Of a stretch of 64,000 nt of DNA, positions 41,172 to 50,239 are shown piece after piece (positions within the stretch are counted from its first letter, which is position 1; each line of letters starts with the position of its first letter). Location: positions 62,001 through 126,000 of the forward strand of contig NZ_QXQA01000010.1 in NCBI RefSeq assembly GCF_003583765.1. Reading direction: 5' to 3'. This DNA is from Paenibacillus nanensis (GTDB lineage: Bacteria > Bacillota > Bacilli > Paenibacillales > Paenibacillaceae). Under the pieces are notes generated by a model. That model was not told the origin of the DNA, did no database searches, and saw nothing but the letters and a program-made list of their open reading frames with translations. The position numbers and the translations under genes were made by a program.

Positions 41172-41951
41172 ATGACGGGAACGGCAGCCGGGCAACCACG
41201 CAGATTAAAATCTAAAATTAGCTCATCCGGCGTCACGTATATCGAATGGCGAAACCCTTTTATGGTTGCTTGGTGGTCTGCGGCTTTTCCCGGTTTTGGA
41301 CATTATTTGCTAGGCCAATATTTAAGGGCGACCTTTCTTACGCTGGCGGAAGTGCTCATGAATACGCTGGCGAGAGTGAACGAGGCATTAGTCTACTCGT
41401 GCTCCGGCAATTTCAGATTGGCGGCGGAAATTGTAGATCCTAGGTGGGCTTACGGTTATATGCTTGTTTATTTGCTGGCCATGTGGGACAGCTACCGCTC
41501 CGCTCTGCAAAATAATAAACTCGTTCAGCTTGCCGAGCTGGAAAATACGCGGATCAGCCCTTTTTTTATCGGGAAATCGGAGATTCATTATTTGGAGAAA
41601 AAAAGTCCGCTGAAGGCCGCCATCTTTTCATTCGGCTTCCCCGGAATGGGACAGATGTACAACCATCGAATCGGTCTGGCCGCGTATGCGATGACGTGGT
41701 GGTTTATTTATATTAGCTTATCCAACTTTTATATCGCTGCACTGGAGCTTGTCTATGGGAACATCGCGTATTCCACGCAGCTGCTGCGACCTCATTGGCT
41801 CCTATTTATGCCATCCGTGATTGGCGGTTCAATCTATCATGCCTTTATAACGTCCCTCGAGCACAACCGCCTGTTCCGCATCGAGCAAGTTCAATATTTC
41901 CGCGAGCGGTACGGCCGCCCTACTCTGAAGCTTTTTTCAAAAACGGGGTGA
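41172..41951 (+). CDS. Cassette protein A, copy 2: duplicated PGxGH membrane protein
   Basis: A 259-residue paralogue of the protein at 27383-28147. Shared phrases in the same order include RNPFMVAWWSAAFPGFGHY, YLLAMWDSYRSALQNNK, a central ISPFFIGKSEIHYLEKKSP (compare IAAFKIGTWDINFLDKRKP) and the second-half FGFPGMGQMYNHRIG. Again it has two PG(F/M)G membrane units per chain and basic, soluble ends. The second His of the PGxGH turn is Gln in the second half here. No known function. ATG 41172 follows AAGGGGAG. Four bases separate it from its type B partner. Confidence 0.8.
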   Translation: MTGTAAGQPRRLKSKISSSGVTYIEWRNPFMVAWWSAAFPGFGHYLLGQYLRATFLTLAEVLMNTLARVNEALVYSCSGNFRLAAEIVDPRWAYGYMLVYLLAMWDSYRSALQNNKLVQLAELENTRISPFFIGKSEIHYLEKKSPLKAAIFSFGFPGMGQMYNHRIGLAAYAMTWWFIYISLSNFYIAALELVYGNIAYSTQLLRPHWLLFMPSVIGGSIYHAFITSLEHNRLFRIEQVQYFRERYGRPTLKLFSKTG

Positions 41952-41955
41952 GCGA

Positions 41956-42435
41956 ATGGTCGTGATCGGAACCTTTATTCAAAACACCGAATTGGAGCTG
42001 GCGCTTTCCGTTCTGGAGCATCATGGCGTCCCTGCGGAACATATTGCGGTGGTCCCGATGCACGGTCGTGAAATGACTCAAGCTTCCGTATCCGCAAAAA
42101 CCGGCACCGTGAACGAAAAGGCATTCGAAATCGGCATCGCATGCGCTACCGCGCTTGGCGTTGTCGGCACAAGCGTAGGATTCACTCTGGAGCTGGGACC
42201 GCTGATGTGGGGAGTGATTTTCTCATTCGGCGGAATGCTTGCGGCGTTTCTGATTGCAAGAACGGTGATGGGCCGCAGGCAGAGGAGCATGATCGGGAGG
42301 GTGAGGCGAAAACGTTCGAACGCCCAGCCTGAAATAACGGTGCTCGTTCAGTGCGAAAGCGAGAGGGCGGAGTGGGTTAGTCAAATGATGCTGAAGTATA
42401 ACGCTTTATCGGTTGGTGAAATGGAAGAAGCATGA
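41956..42435 (+). CDS. Cassette protein B, copy 2: split-domain membrane hairpin protein
   Basis: A 159-residue paralogue of the protein at 28165-28641. Same layout: soluble strand-helix-strand (VVIGTFIQNTELELALSVLEH), two membrane helices with the shared GPLMWGVI motif (GPIIWGII in copy 1), a basic loop (GRRQRSMIGRVRRKRS), and soluble strand-helix-strand (EITVLVQCESERAEWVSQMM; compare EIVLMVRCEEEMGRTVQQLL). Function unknown. The start follows GGGGTGAG and overlaps nothing; the four-base gap to gene A suggests tight coupling. Followed by a strong terminator. Confidence 0.8.
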   Translation: MVVIGTFIQNTELELALSVLEHHGVPAEHIAVVPMHGREMTQASVSAKTGTVNEKAFEIGIACATALGVVGTSVGFTLELGPLMWGVIFSFGGMLAAFLIARTVMGRRQRSMIGRVRRKRSNAQPEITVLVQCESERAEWVSQMMLKYNALSVGEMEEA

Positions 42436-42465
42436 AGGCCGGGGGCCAGTCCCTTATGCCAAAAG

Positions 42466-42505
42466 ACCGCAGTCTGATGAAATAATCAGATCTGCGGTTT
42501 TTGTT
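42466..42505 (+). terminator. Terminator of cassette copy 2
   Basis: ACCGCAG / CTGCGGT outer stem with inner CTGAT / ATCAG, followed by TTTTTGTTTTG. Confidence 0.87.
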
Positions 42506-42645
42506 TTGCTAAGACTCTTCAAAACCGGCATTCTTTTACCGAAAAAATAATATAGGTTAGTGTCTAATCATGTCGAATGTAGTCGAACGTGCGAACGGAC
42601 TTTGAGCGTACATCATGATTAACATCATTTGAAATGGGGATTTGC

Positions 42646-45069
42646 ATGGACCACGTGCATGGTAATTACGATATTGCTTTAGTCGTTTTTTCTTACTTGG
42701 TTGCGGTTGTCGCTTCTTATACGGTACTGGATTTGGTGGGGAGAATCAGCACGTCCGTCGGGCGTTTCCGATGGCTGTGGCTGTTGTTCGGCGCTGCCGG
42801 TATGGCCATGGGCGTATGGTCGATGCATTTTATCGGCATGCTGGCTTTTTCGCTTCATGTTCCGGTCGCATATGACTTGATTACGGTCGTAGAGTCGTAC
42901 ATCGCTATTCTAGCGGGCTCCTTTTTGTCATTGATCGTCGTAGGGCGGGAGCGCTTGGAGGTTCGCCATCTGTTAGGCGGAGGATTGCTGCTTGCGGCCG
43001 GTATTGTCGCCATGCACTACTGGGGCATGGAGGCTATGCAGATCAACATTTCCTACGACCCTTATTATGTGGCTTTATCGGTTGTGATTGCGATTGGGGC
43101 CGCTATAACCGCATTCTGGTTGTCCTTCTATTTCCGTAAGGGAAAGGACAGCGGGAAAATGTGGAAGAAGCTGGCCAGCGGTTTTATTATGGGCGCGGCC
43201 GTTGTCGGGATGCATTATACGGGCATGTTCGCAGCCGAGTTCTATTTGGGCGACAAGTTCAACTCGACGGCCGGCATTATCCTCGATCAGAAACGGCTTG
43301 CTTACTTCATCGCGTGCGGCACGCTGCTGACGCTGGGGCTATCGATTCTCGGCATTTTTATATCGAACCGGTTCGCGAGCAAGGAGTCGGAAATCCAGGC
43401 CGGATTTACCTGGTATAAATCGTTGTTCGACAATAACCAGGACGGCATTATTGCCGTGGATCTGGAGTACCGGATTACGGGCTTTAATCCGGCGATGGCC
43501 GAGCTGCTCGGTTTAAACGGCGATTTGCCGCTCAACCGGTCGATTGACGAGATCTTGCATTATATCGCGGAAGAAGAGCAGGAACATACGAGAGAAAGCT
43601 TGCAGCGCTCCTTTAGCGGGGAGCTGCAAAACTACGAGACGGCCATTGTGCGCCGGAACGGGGAACGCGTTGAGCTGCATGGGATTAATGTGCCGGTGGT
43701 GGTAGACGGCCGCGTTGTCGGCAGCTACATCATTGCGCGGGATATTACGGACGAGAAGCGTTACAAAAATATGATCCGCCACCAAGCCTACCATGATGAG
43801 CTGACAGGCTTGCCGAACCGGCGCATGTTCAACCAGCTTTTGACGGAGAAGATCGAGAGTAAGACGGAACGGTTCGCCGTGATGGTCATCGATATCGACC
43901 GGTTTAAAATGATCAACGACTCCTTGGGTCATCTGTACGGGGACCAGTTTTTGCAGGAGATGAGCAGGCGTATTCAAGACTGCATAGCGGGGATGAACGT
44001 TACGGCCGCCCGGATGGGCGGGGACGAATTTACGCTGCTGTGCGACGGCGCGTACAGCTATCGCGACCTTTCGAAGATGGTCGAACGAATTATTCGAGCC
44101 ATTAGTTACCCTTACCGGCTTAAAGATAATGACTTTTATGTCACGGCAAGTATTGGTATCGCCTTGTATCCGGGGGACGGCAGCGACGCGGTTCAGCTGC
44201 TTAAAAACGCGGATACGGCGATGTACGAGGTGAAGAAAAACGGGAAGAACGGCTACCGCTTTTACTCCAGCGACTTGAACAACAAATTGCAGGATAGAAT
44301 TGAGCTGGAAGCCCATTTGCGCAAGGCGCTGGCCGCGAACGAGTTTTTTTTGCACTATCAGCCCCAGGTGCGGGCGGCAAATAACGAGCTGATCGGGGTA
44401 GAAGCGCTCGTGCGCTGGCAGCATCCCTCCCGAGGCGTGATCTCCCCGGGCGTCTTTATTCCAATTGCGGAGGAGACCGGCATCATATACGAGCTGGGCA
44501 CCTGGGTGCTGCGCGAAGCATGCCGGCAAATGAAGGAATGGCATATGGCGGGAGGGCCGCGAATTCCGATCTCCGTCAACCTGTCGTCCCAGCAATTCCA
44601 TCAAGCGAATTTAGGCGCGCACATCCATTCGATTTTGGAAGAGACGGGATTGGAGCCCCAATATCTCGAGCTTGAGATTACCGAGAGCATGATGATGGAT
44701 CCGGCCGTGTCGAACAGCATCTTAAGCGAGCTTAGCGAATATGGCATAAGGCTGAGCCTGGATGATTTCGGAACGGGCTACAGCTCGCTCAGCTACTTGA
44801 AGCTGCTGCCGGTCCAGAAGCTGAAGATCGACCGCTCCTTCATTCGGGATATAACCGAAAATCCGAACGATAAAGCGATCGTCGCGACCATCGTATCGAT
44901 GGCCAAGCATTTGAATATGGATGTCATTGCGGAAGGGATCGAAACGAAGGAGCAGCTCGATATCCTGATGGATAACGACTGCCAGAAGATTCAAGGCTAT
45001 TACTACAGCAAGCCGCTCCCTGCGAAGGAGCTTGAGGCGCTGTTTTTCGCTTCACGGGAGAAGGAGTAA
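42646..45069 (+). CDS. MHYT-PAS-GGDEF-EAL cyclic-di-GMP enzyme
   Basis: An 807-residue membrane protein. Seven helices (~1-245) form the MHYT sensor, with MHFIGM, MHYWGM and MHYTGM, thought to bind a metal ion and sense a gas. A PAS domain (~250-375; YKSLFDNNQDGIIAVDLEYRI), a GGDEF domain (~380-550; motif GGDEF in RMGGDEFTLLC) and an EAL domain (~555-800; IGVEALVRW, DDFGTGYSSLSYL) follow. Both the diguanylate cyclase GGDEF and phosphodiesterase EAL motifs are intact, so it could make and break c-di-GMP. The start at 42646 is chosen over 42634 as GGGGA lies between. Strong terminator follows. Confidence 0.95.
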   Translation: MDHVHGNYDIALVVFSYLVAVVASYTVLDLVGRISTSVGRFRWLWLLFGAAGMAMGVWSMHFIGMLAFSLHVPVAYDLITVVESYIAILAGSFLSLIVVGRERLEVRHLLGGGLLLAAGIVAMHYWGMEAMQINISYDPYYVALSVVIAIGAAITAFWLSFYFRKGKDSGKMWKKLASGFIMGAAVVGMHYTGMFAAEFYLGDKFNSTAGIILDQKRLAYFIACGTLLTLGLSILGIFISNRFASKESEIQAGFTWYKSLFDNNQDGIIAVDLEYRITGFNPAMAELLGLNGDLPLNRSIDEILHYIAEEEQEHTRESLQRSFSGELQNYETAIVRRNGERVELHGINVPVVVDGRVVGSYIIARDITDEKRYKNMIRHQAYHDELTGLPNRRMFNQLLTEKIESKTERFAVMVIDIDRFKMINDSLGHLYGDQFLQEMSRRIQDCIAGMNVTAARMGGDEFTLLCDGAYSYRDLSKMVERIIRAISYPYRLKDNDFYVTASIGIALYPGDGSDAVQLLKNADTAMYEVKKNGKNGYRFYSSDLNNKLQDRIELEAHLRKALAANEFFLHYQPQVRAANNELIGVEALVRWQHPSRGVISPGVFIPIAEETGIIYELGTWVLREACRQMKEWHMAGGPRIPISVNLSSQQFHQANLGAHIHSILEETGLEPQYLELEITESMMMDPAVSNSILSELSEYGIRLSLDDFGTGYSSLSYLKLLPVQKLKIDRSFIRDITENPNDKAIVATIVSMAKHLNMDVIAEGIETKEQLDILMDNDCQKIQGYYYSKPLPAKELEALFFASREKE

Positions 45070-45072
45070 ATA

Positions 45073-45120
45073 AAGGCCGGCCTTATCGTCATTTTGGACG
45101 AGTGGGGCCGGCTTTTCTTT
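45073..45120 (+). terminator. Terminator of MHYT-GGDEF-EAL gene
   Basis: GCCGGCC (45076) pairs with GGCCGGC (45106), followed by TTTTCTTT. Confidence 0.8.
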
Positions 45121-45244
45121 GCTATTCTTGATGCGGGTCGCACGTATTGCTCGCTGCTTAAGTCAAAACCGCTGCAAATAGCTATTCAGCTGAGCTCCTC
45201 ACCTTGCGGCGAAATACCAACCACTCGGTCAAATTGCAAAATTG

Positions 45245-45465
45245 CTGCAAATCTGCAGGAATCCAGGGGTTGGAGCGGTGTTCTGGACCAAATTGCTGCA
45301 AATCTGCAGGAAATCAAGCGTCAGCTCGCTTGTTTCGCGCCAAAATGCTGCAAAATGCAGGAAAGCAAGCTTCAAACCTCTGTTCCGCACCAAAATGCTG
45401 CAAAAATGCAGGAAATCAGGTGTTAGACCGCTGTTCCGGACCAAAATGCTGCAAAAATGCAGGAT
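45245..45465. repeat. 51-bp tandem repeat array 1 (5 units)
   Basis: Five units start at 45245, 45296, 45348, 45398 and 45449 (spacing 51, 52, 50, 51). Each begins with a small hairpin CTGCA-(AATC or AAAA)-TGCAG and continues with GGAA, a GTTAGACC/GTCAAACC-type stretch and CGCTGTTCCG(C/G). It lies between convergent genes, so the units are not coding, although 51 is a multiple of 3 and leaves accidental open frames. The 45121-45244 stretch before it shows nothing else. Confidence 0.9.
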
Positions 45466-45612
45466 TTCCGCCTAAATAGCTGATCGGTTGGTCATTTTAC
45501 AGGTAAATTGCTGTATTTTTGCATGAATTTCAAGCGAAACAGCCGCAGCTCGAAAAAATTGATGCACATTCGCAGGAATCCAAGTGTGGAGCGGTGTTCT
45601 GGACCAAATTTG
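45466..45612. repeat. Linker 1 between tandem arrays
   Basis: About 116 bp from 45466 recur, with few changes, at 46191 after array 2. Shared pieces include TGGTCATTTT, AAATTGCTGTATTTTTGCAT and AGCTCGAAAAAA, then an ATTCGCAGGAAT. It also carries degenerate copies of the CTGCA/TGCAG hairpin. Confidence 0.85.
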
Positions 45613-46190
45613 CTGCAAATCTGCAGGAATCCAGGCGTTGGAGCGGTGTTCTGGAAAAAATTGCTGCAAATCTGCAGGAATCCAGGTGTTAGACCGCTGT
45701 TCCGCACCAAAATGCTGCAAATCTGCAGGAATCCAGGGGTTAGACCACTGTTCCGCGCCAAAATGCTGCAAAAATGCAGGAAATCAAGCGTCAAACCGCT
45801 GTTCCGCACCAAAATGCTGCAAATCTGCAGGAAATCAAGCGTCAAACCGCTGTTCCGCGCCAAAATACTGCAAAAATGCAGGAATCAAGGTGTTAGACCG
45901 CTGTTCCGGACCAAAATGCTGCAAAAATGCAGGAATCAAGGTGTTAGACCACTGTTCCGCGCCAAAATGCTGCAAAAATACAGGAAATCAAGCGTCAGCC
46001 CGCTGTTCCGCGCCAAAATGCTGCAAATATGCAGGAATTCAAGCATCAGACTGCTGTTCCGCACCAAAATGCTGTAAATCTGCAGGAAATCAAGCGTCAG
46101 CCCGCTGTTCCGCGCCAAAATACTGCAAATCTGCAGGAAATCAAGCGTCTGCCCGCTGTTCCGCACCAAAATGCTGCAAATCTGCAGGAA
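45613..46190. repeat. 51-bp tandem repeat array 2 (12 units)
   Basis: Twelve units start every 51 bp without a single slip (45613, 45664, ... 46123, 46174). Each contains the CTGCA-N4-TGCAG hairpin or a one-base variant, and units differ by 1-6 bases, so the array is homogenised but not recent everywhere. Confidence 0.93.
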
Positions 46191-46304
46191 TTCGGCCTTA
46201 ATGGTCGATCAGGTGGTCATTTTGCGGGTAAATTGCTGTATTTTTGCATGAATTTCATGCGATACAGCCATAGCTCGAAAAAAATGATGCATATTCGCAG
46301 GAAT
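46191..46304. repeat. Linker 2, homologous to linker 1
   Basis: Near copy of the segment at 45466, so array plus linker form a higher-order repeat. Beyond it the sequence changes to the CT-rich element. Confidence 0.85.
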
Positions 46305-46632
46305 TTCGGCTGGAGGGCTTTCGGTTTCGATTTTCGCCCTGCGGCCATCGCCTTCTGCCATCGCCTTTTCCATCGCAATATGCCATCTGCCTTCTGCCTC
46401 CGGTTTTCGGCCTACGCCTTACGGCTTCCGGTTTCGGTTTCCAGTTTCGGCATCCGGCTTTCGACCTTCGGCCATCTGCCATCTGCCATCGCCATCTGCC
46501 TTCTGCTTCCGGTTTTCGGCCTTCGCCTTACGGCTTCCGGTTTCGTTTCCGGTTTCGGCATCCGGCTTTCGAACTTCAGCCATCTGCCATCGCCATCTGC
46601 CTTCGGCTTCCGGTTTCGGCCAGCGCCATCAG
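46305..46632. repeat. Low-complexity CT-rich repeat next to pepT
   Basis: A stretch built of GCCATCTGCC, TTCCGGTTTCGG and CTTCGGCC. Two imperfect ~109-bp copies begin at 46382 and 46491 and a partial third at 46592. It adjoins the 3' end of pepT; no coding sense. Confidence 0.8.
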
Positions 46633-46637
46633 CCTCT

Positions 46638-47876
46638 TTACGCCTTCGCCTCGTAAAGCCGGACGATTTCGACGATCGTCTTGACGGCGAGCTCCATATG
46701 ATCGACCGAGACGTATTCGTAACGGCCGTGGTAGTTCATGCCGCCTGTAAAAATATTCGGCGTCGGCAGCCCCATATACGAAAGCTGGGATCCGTCCGTG
46801 CCGCCGCGGATCGGCTCAACAATCGGCTTGATGCCCAGGTTAACCATTGCCTCATGCGCGATGTCCACGACTTCTTTGACGGGCTCGATGCGCTCCCGCA
46901 TGTTGTAATATTGATCCTTCATCTCCAGCGTAATCCGGTCTGCGCCGTACTTCGCCTGAAGCTCCTCCACAACGCTCGTCATAAGCGCCTTCCGCGCGTT
47001 AAATTTCTCGCGGTCATGGTCGCGGATCAGATAGCGCAGCTCCGCGCCTTCTACGTCGCCTTCAAGCGACTGGAGATGGAAGAAGCCCTCGTAGCCCTCG
47101 GTATGCTCAGGCGCTTCTTGAGCCGGCAGCTTGCCGTTCAGCTCCATCGCGATTTTTACGGCATTGACCATCTTGTTTTTGGCGGTGCCGGGATGTACGT
47201 TTTTGCCGCGAATCGCGATGCGGACGCCGGCTGCGTTGAAGCTTTCGTACTGCAGCTCGCCGAGCGGCCCGCCGTCCATTGTATACGCGTAGGTCGCGCC
47301 GAAGGCATCGACGTTGAAGCGGTGCGCGCCGCGGCCGATTTCCTCGTCCGGCGTAAAGGCCACGCGAATTTTGCCATGCTTAATCTCCGGATGCTTGATC
47401 AGGTACGCCATCGCGGTCATAATTTCCGTCATGCCGGCTTTATCGTCGGCCCCGAGCAGCGTTGTGCCGTCGGTTGTGACAAGCGTCTGGCCTTTATATC
47501 CAGCCAGCTCGGGAAATTCCGAAGGCGACAGGATAATGTTCTGCTCCTTGTTCAGCACGATATCGCCGCCATCGTAGTTCTCGACGATTTGCGGATTAAC
47601 GTTTTTGCCGGTCATGTCGGTGGCGGTATCCAGATGCGCCATAAATCCGACCGTCAGCACGTCCTTATCCGTATTAGCCGGTAAGGTAGCGAAAAGGTAA
47701 CCGTTCTCGTCGATACTCACTTCGGTCATGCCGATTTCCTTCAATTCCTCGGCCAGCATGCGTCCGAGCTCCAGCTGGCCCGGCGTCGACGGGCAGTTCG
47801 GGTTATTTTCATCCGATTGGGTATCGACCTTCACGTATGTAAAAAAACGTTTAATTAATTCCTCTTTCATGGACAT
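46638..47876 (-). CDS. pepT: Peptidase T (tripeptidase)
   Basis: A 412-residue M20B metallopeptidase, the normal PepT length. It removes the N-terminal residue of tripeptides in the cytoplasm with two zinc ions. Motifs: [10 protein letters not shown] (zinc His/Asp), [11 protein letters not shown] (bridging Asp), [15 protein letters not shown] (catalytic Glu-Glu), [17 protein letters not shown] and the final NYHGRYE. Start ATG 47876 (MSMKEEL) is preceded by CAGGAGC; a second ATG at 47870 is possible. Divergent from the phosphotransferase gene. Confidence 0.96.
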   Translation of the reverse strand: MSMKEELIKRFFTYVKVDTQSDENNPNCPSTPGQLELGRMLAEELKEIGMTEVSIDENGYLFATLPANTDKDVLTVGFMAHLDTATDMTGKNVNPQIVENYDGGDIVLNKEQNIILSPSEFPELAGYKGQTLVTTDGTTLLGADDKAGMTEIMTAMAYLIKHPEIKHGKIRVAFTPDEEIGRGAHRFNVDAFGATYAYTMDGGPLGELQYESFNAAGVRIAIRGKNVHPGTAKNKMVNAVKIAMELNGKLPAQEAPEHTEGYEGFFHLQSLEGDVEGAELRYLIRDHDREKFNARKALMTSVVEELQAKYGADRITLEMKDQYYNMRERIEPVKEVVDIAHEAMVNLGIKPIVEPIRGGTDGSQLSYMGLPTPNIFTGGMNYHGRYEYVSVDHMELAVKTIVEIVRLYEAKA

Positions 47877-47967
47877 GGGCAATTCAGCTCCTGTAAAGTG
47901 GGATTCATCAAAAGTATAATACAAAGCGTGAAGCAAATAAAATGAACGGCTGAAGGGAGTTGAAGAT

Positions 47968-48906
47968 ATGGAAGAGCGTTCTGACAAAACGCCTTATGAG
48001 GCGATTGCGCGCAGGCTTGAGCCTTCGGCCAGGCTGCTCTCCTGCAAGATGCTGCAAGGCGGCGTGTCGGCGCAGACGGCGTATATGGAAGTAGACGCAG
48101 GCGGCAGAGGATTGATGAAGCTGGTTGTGCGTCGGCATGGCGAAGCCGATCTGCGGCGCGAGCCTGATGTGGCCAGGCATGAATATGAGCTGTTGAAGCT
48201 GCTGACAGCCCATGGACTGCCGGTGGCGAAGCCTTATCTGGCGGATGACTCGGGCGAAATTTTTTCGACTCCCTATATTGTCGTGGAGTATATGGAAGGA
48301 TCGATGGAGCTGCAGCCTGCGGACCCGGTTGACCGCGCGCTTCAGCTGGCGGACGAGCTCGCGCGTGTACATTCACTCCCTAGCCAAACGGTTCGCCAGG
48401 CGAAGTCGTTTCTTCAGGGCGCGCATAGCGCAGCGGCTGACAAGCTTGCCTCGCCGCCGGAGAAGCTCGACGATTCGCTGAGCGAAGGGCTCATACGGGA
48501 GACGCTCGTGAAGGCATGGCCGACTATGCCCCAAAATGAGGATGCGATTTTACATGGCGATTATTGGCCGGGGAATGTGCTGTGGCGGGAAGACCGGCTG
48601 GCGGCGATCATCGATTGGGAGGATGCGGCTTGCGGCGACCCGCTGTCCGACGTCGGCAATGCCCGTCTGGAGCTGTTATGGAACTATAGCGAAGAGGCGA
48701 TGGCTGCTTTTACGAAGCGGTATCGGTCGTTGATGCGGGGCTTGAACTACGATGCGCTGCCATGCTGGGATTTGTATGCGGCGCTTCGTCCGGCGTCGAA
48801 GCTGTCCACTTGGGGGCTGGAAGCGGGGATGGAAGCCGCAATGCGGGAGAAGCATGCTCGGTTCGTTCGGGAAGCAACGGCAAAGCTTGGGGAAATCGGA
48901 GCATGA
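47968..48906 (+). CDS. Aminoglycoside phosphotransferase-family kinase
   Basis: A 312-residue protein of the APH/choline-kinase fold. Motifs: AMEVD-type Gly loop region, [11 protein letters not shown] (ATP Lys), [29 protein letters not shown] (hinge), catalytic loop [13 protein letters not shown] (Asp and Asn), and [17 protein letters not shown] (metal Asp). The substrate may be an antibiotic, homoserine, choline or a sugar; it cannot be read from sequence. RBS AAGGGAG is well placed. Single gene, divergent from pepT. Confidence 0.9.
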   Translation: MEERSDKTPYEAIARRLEPSARLLSCKMLQGGVSAQTAYMEVDAGGRGLMKLVVRRHGEADLRREPDVARHEYELLKLLTAHGLPVAKPYLADDSGEIFSTPYIVVEYMEGSMELQPADPVDRALQLADELARVHSLPSQTVRQAKSFLQGAHSAAADKLASPPEKLDDSLSEGLIRETLVKAWPTMPQNEDAILHGDYWPGNVLWREDRLAAIIDWEDAACGDPLSDVGNARLELLWNYSEEAMAAFTKRYRSLMRGLNYDALPCWDLYAALRPASKLSTWGLEAGMEAAMREKHARFVREATAKLGEIGA

Positions 48907-48960
48907 TTTGACGTTTAGATTGAAAGACTATAGCAGATGAGATTACAGCAGTCTTATCCA

Positions 48961-48989
48961 TTGTAGCAGCTGATCTTTTGTTATATGAT
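48961..48989 (+). promoter_or_regulatory. Promoter of agu genes
   Basis: TTGTAG, 17-bp spacer, TATGAT, ~60 bases before aguA. Confidence 0.6.
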
Positions 48990-49049
48990 ATGTAAGGTGA
49001 TTTTCGGGCGAACGCCCGTCACCAATTTGCTGCGATGACGGAGGATACG

Positions 49050-50102
49050 ATGAATTCCGATAAAATGAATCCTAGAGATTTCAACTATAGAATGCCCGCC
49101 GAATGGGCAAAGCATGAGCGCACTTTTATTTCCTGGCCTGTGCAGGACTCCATGGTTTATCCGGACAACTACCCGAACGTAAAAAAGGCCTATGCCGAAA
49201 TCATAGAAGCGATGGCGGAGTTTGAGCCGGTAACGGTTGTCGTCAATCCGGACGATCTGGTTGAGGTAAAAACGCTTTTCGCCGGCAACAGCAGCGTAGA
49301 TTTCCTGCCGATCGAGCATAACGACGCATGGCTGCGGGATAACGGCCCGACCTTCCTGCTGAACGAGCAGAGCGAGCTTGCGGGCGTGAACTGGGGCTTT
49401 AACGCGTGGGGCGGCAAATATTCCCCATGGGATCTGGACGATGCGGTGGCGTCTCAGGTGCTCCAGCATGTCGGCGTGCGCCAGTTCGACGCGCCGCTTG
49501 TTATGGAAGGCGGTTCGATTCATACGGACGGCGAAGGAACGCTGCTGACGACGGAAGAGTGCCTGCTGAACGAAAACCGCAATCCCGTGCTGACGCGCGA
49601 GCAGATTGAAGAGCTTGTGAAAAATTACGTGAACGTCGATAAAGTCATCTGGCTGAAGCGCGGCTTAAGCGGCGACGAGACCGACGGCCATGTCGACAAC
49701 ATCGCTTGCTTCGCTGCGCCGGGCAAAGTGATCCTGCAAGTATGCGACGATCCTGAGGACGATAACTATGAGATTACTCAGGAGAACCGGGACATTCTTC
49801 GGAACGCGGTGGATGCCAAAGGCCGCAAGCTCGAGATCATCGAAATTCCGCAGCCTCCGAAGCGCGAATATGAAGGCAATCGTCTGACGCTGAGCTACCT
49901 GAACTTCTACTTCGTCAACGGCGGCATAATTTTGCCGGTGTTCGGCGGCGAGGCGGAGGAGACGGACCGCAAGGCGGAGGAGATTCTGGCGGCGGCATTC
50001 CCGGACCGCCGGATCCGCAAAGTGAACGGCATGGGCATTATCGCGGAAGGCGGCAACGTGCACTGCACGACGCAACAAATGCCGGCCGGCCGCAGAGGCT
50101 AG
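49050..50102 (+). CDS. aguA: Agmatine deiminase
   Basis: 350 residues of the PPAD/agmatine deiminase family. It converts agmatine to N-carbamoylputrescine and ammonia in polyamine synthesis. Motifs: MPAEWAKHERTFISWP at the N-terminus, the EHNDAWLRDNGP and METEGGS-type active-site segments (VMEGGSIHTDGEG), DGHVDNIACF, and the catalytic Cys in GGNVHCTTQQMPAG at the C-terminus. Start ATG 49050 follows ACGGAGG; an earlier in-frame ATG at 49035 has no site. The second pathway enzyme follows after a repeat-filled gap. Confidence 0.97.
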   Translation: MNSDKMNPRDFNYRMPAEWAKHERTFISWPVQDSMVYPDNYPNVKKAYAEIIEAMAEFEPVTVVVNPDDLVEVKTLFAGNSSVDFLPIEHNDAWLRDNGPTFLLNEQSELAGVNWGFNAWGGKYSPWDLDDAVASQVLQHVGVRQFDAPLVMEGGSIHTDGEGTLLTTEECLLNENRNPVLTREQIEELVKNYVNVDKVIWLKRGLSGDETDGHVDNIACFAAPGKVILQVCDDPEDDNYEITQENRDILRNAVDAKGRKLEIIEIPQPPKREYEGNRLTLSYLNFYFVNGGIILPVFGGEAEETDRKAEEILAAAFPDRRIRKVNGMGIIAEGGNVHCTTQQMPAGRRG

Positions 50103-50123
50103 GCTGAAGGTTAATGTTGAAGC

Positions 50124-50224
50124 ATGTTTCGCTAACGCGAAACATTAGCTTACGCTTACGAAGTATGTTTGCTTCGCAAACATTAGCATAATCTTACGAA
50201 GCATGTTTCGCTAACGCGAAACAT
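50124..50224. repeat. Three tandem palindromic hairpins between aguA and aguB
   Basis: Hairpins at 50124-50145 and 50203-50224 are identical (ATGTTTCGC-TAAC-GCGAAACAT); the middle one at 50165-50183 is ATGTTTGC-TTC-GCAAACAT. Each is preceded by CTTACGAAG or similar, so the unit repeats about every 40 bp. The last hairpin ends one base before the aguB ribosome site (GAGGAGG). Confidence 0.92.
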
Positions 50225-50239
50225 TGAGGAGGTTTCAGA

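Noticed and set aside
43513..44604. Minus-strand frame opposite the GGDEF-EAL gene
   Set aside because: Shadow of conserved GGDEF and EAL coding sequence, no signals of its own.
45245..46200. CRISPR array
   Set aside because: The units repeat along their whole length with no distinct spacers and no cas genes near.
45508..46201. Several open frames with 17-residue repeats in the 51-bp arrays
   Set aside because: The period is a multiple of three so all frames on both strands stay open. There is no start signal and a convergent gene context; the hairpin conservation is at DNA level.
46029..47684. Long open frame (~550 codons) on the plus strand
   Set aside because: It runs from the satellite array into the antisense of pepT. 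Composition is repeat-driven and then shadow; no ribosome site or known motif.
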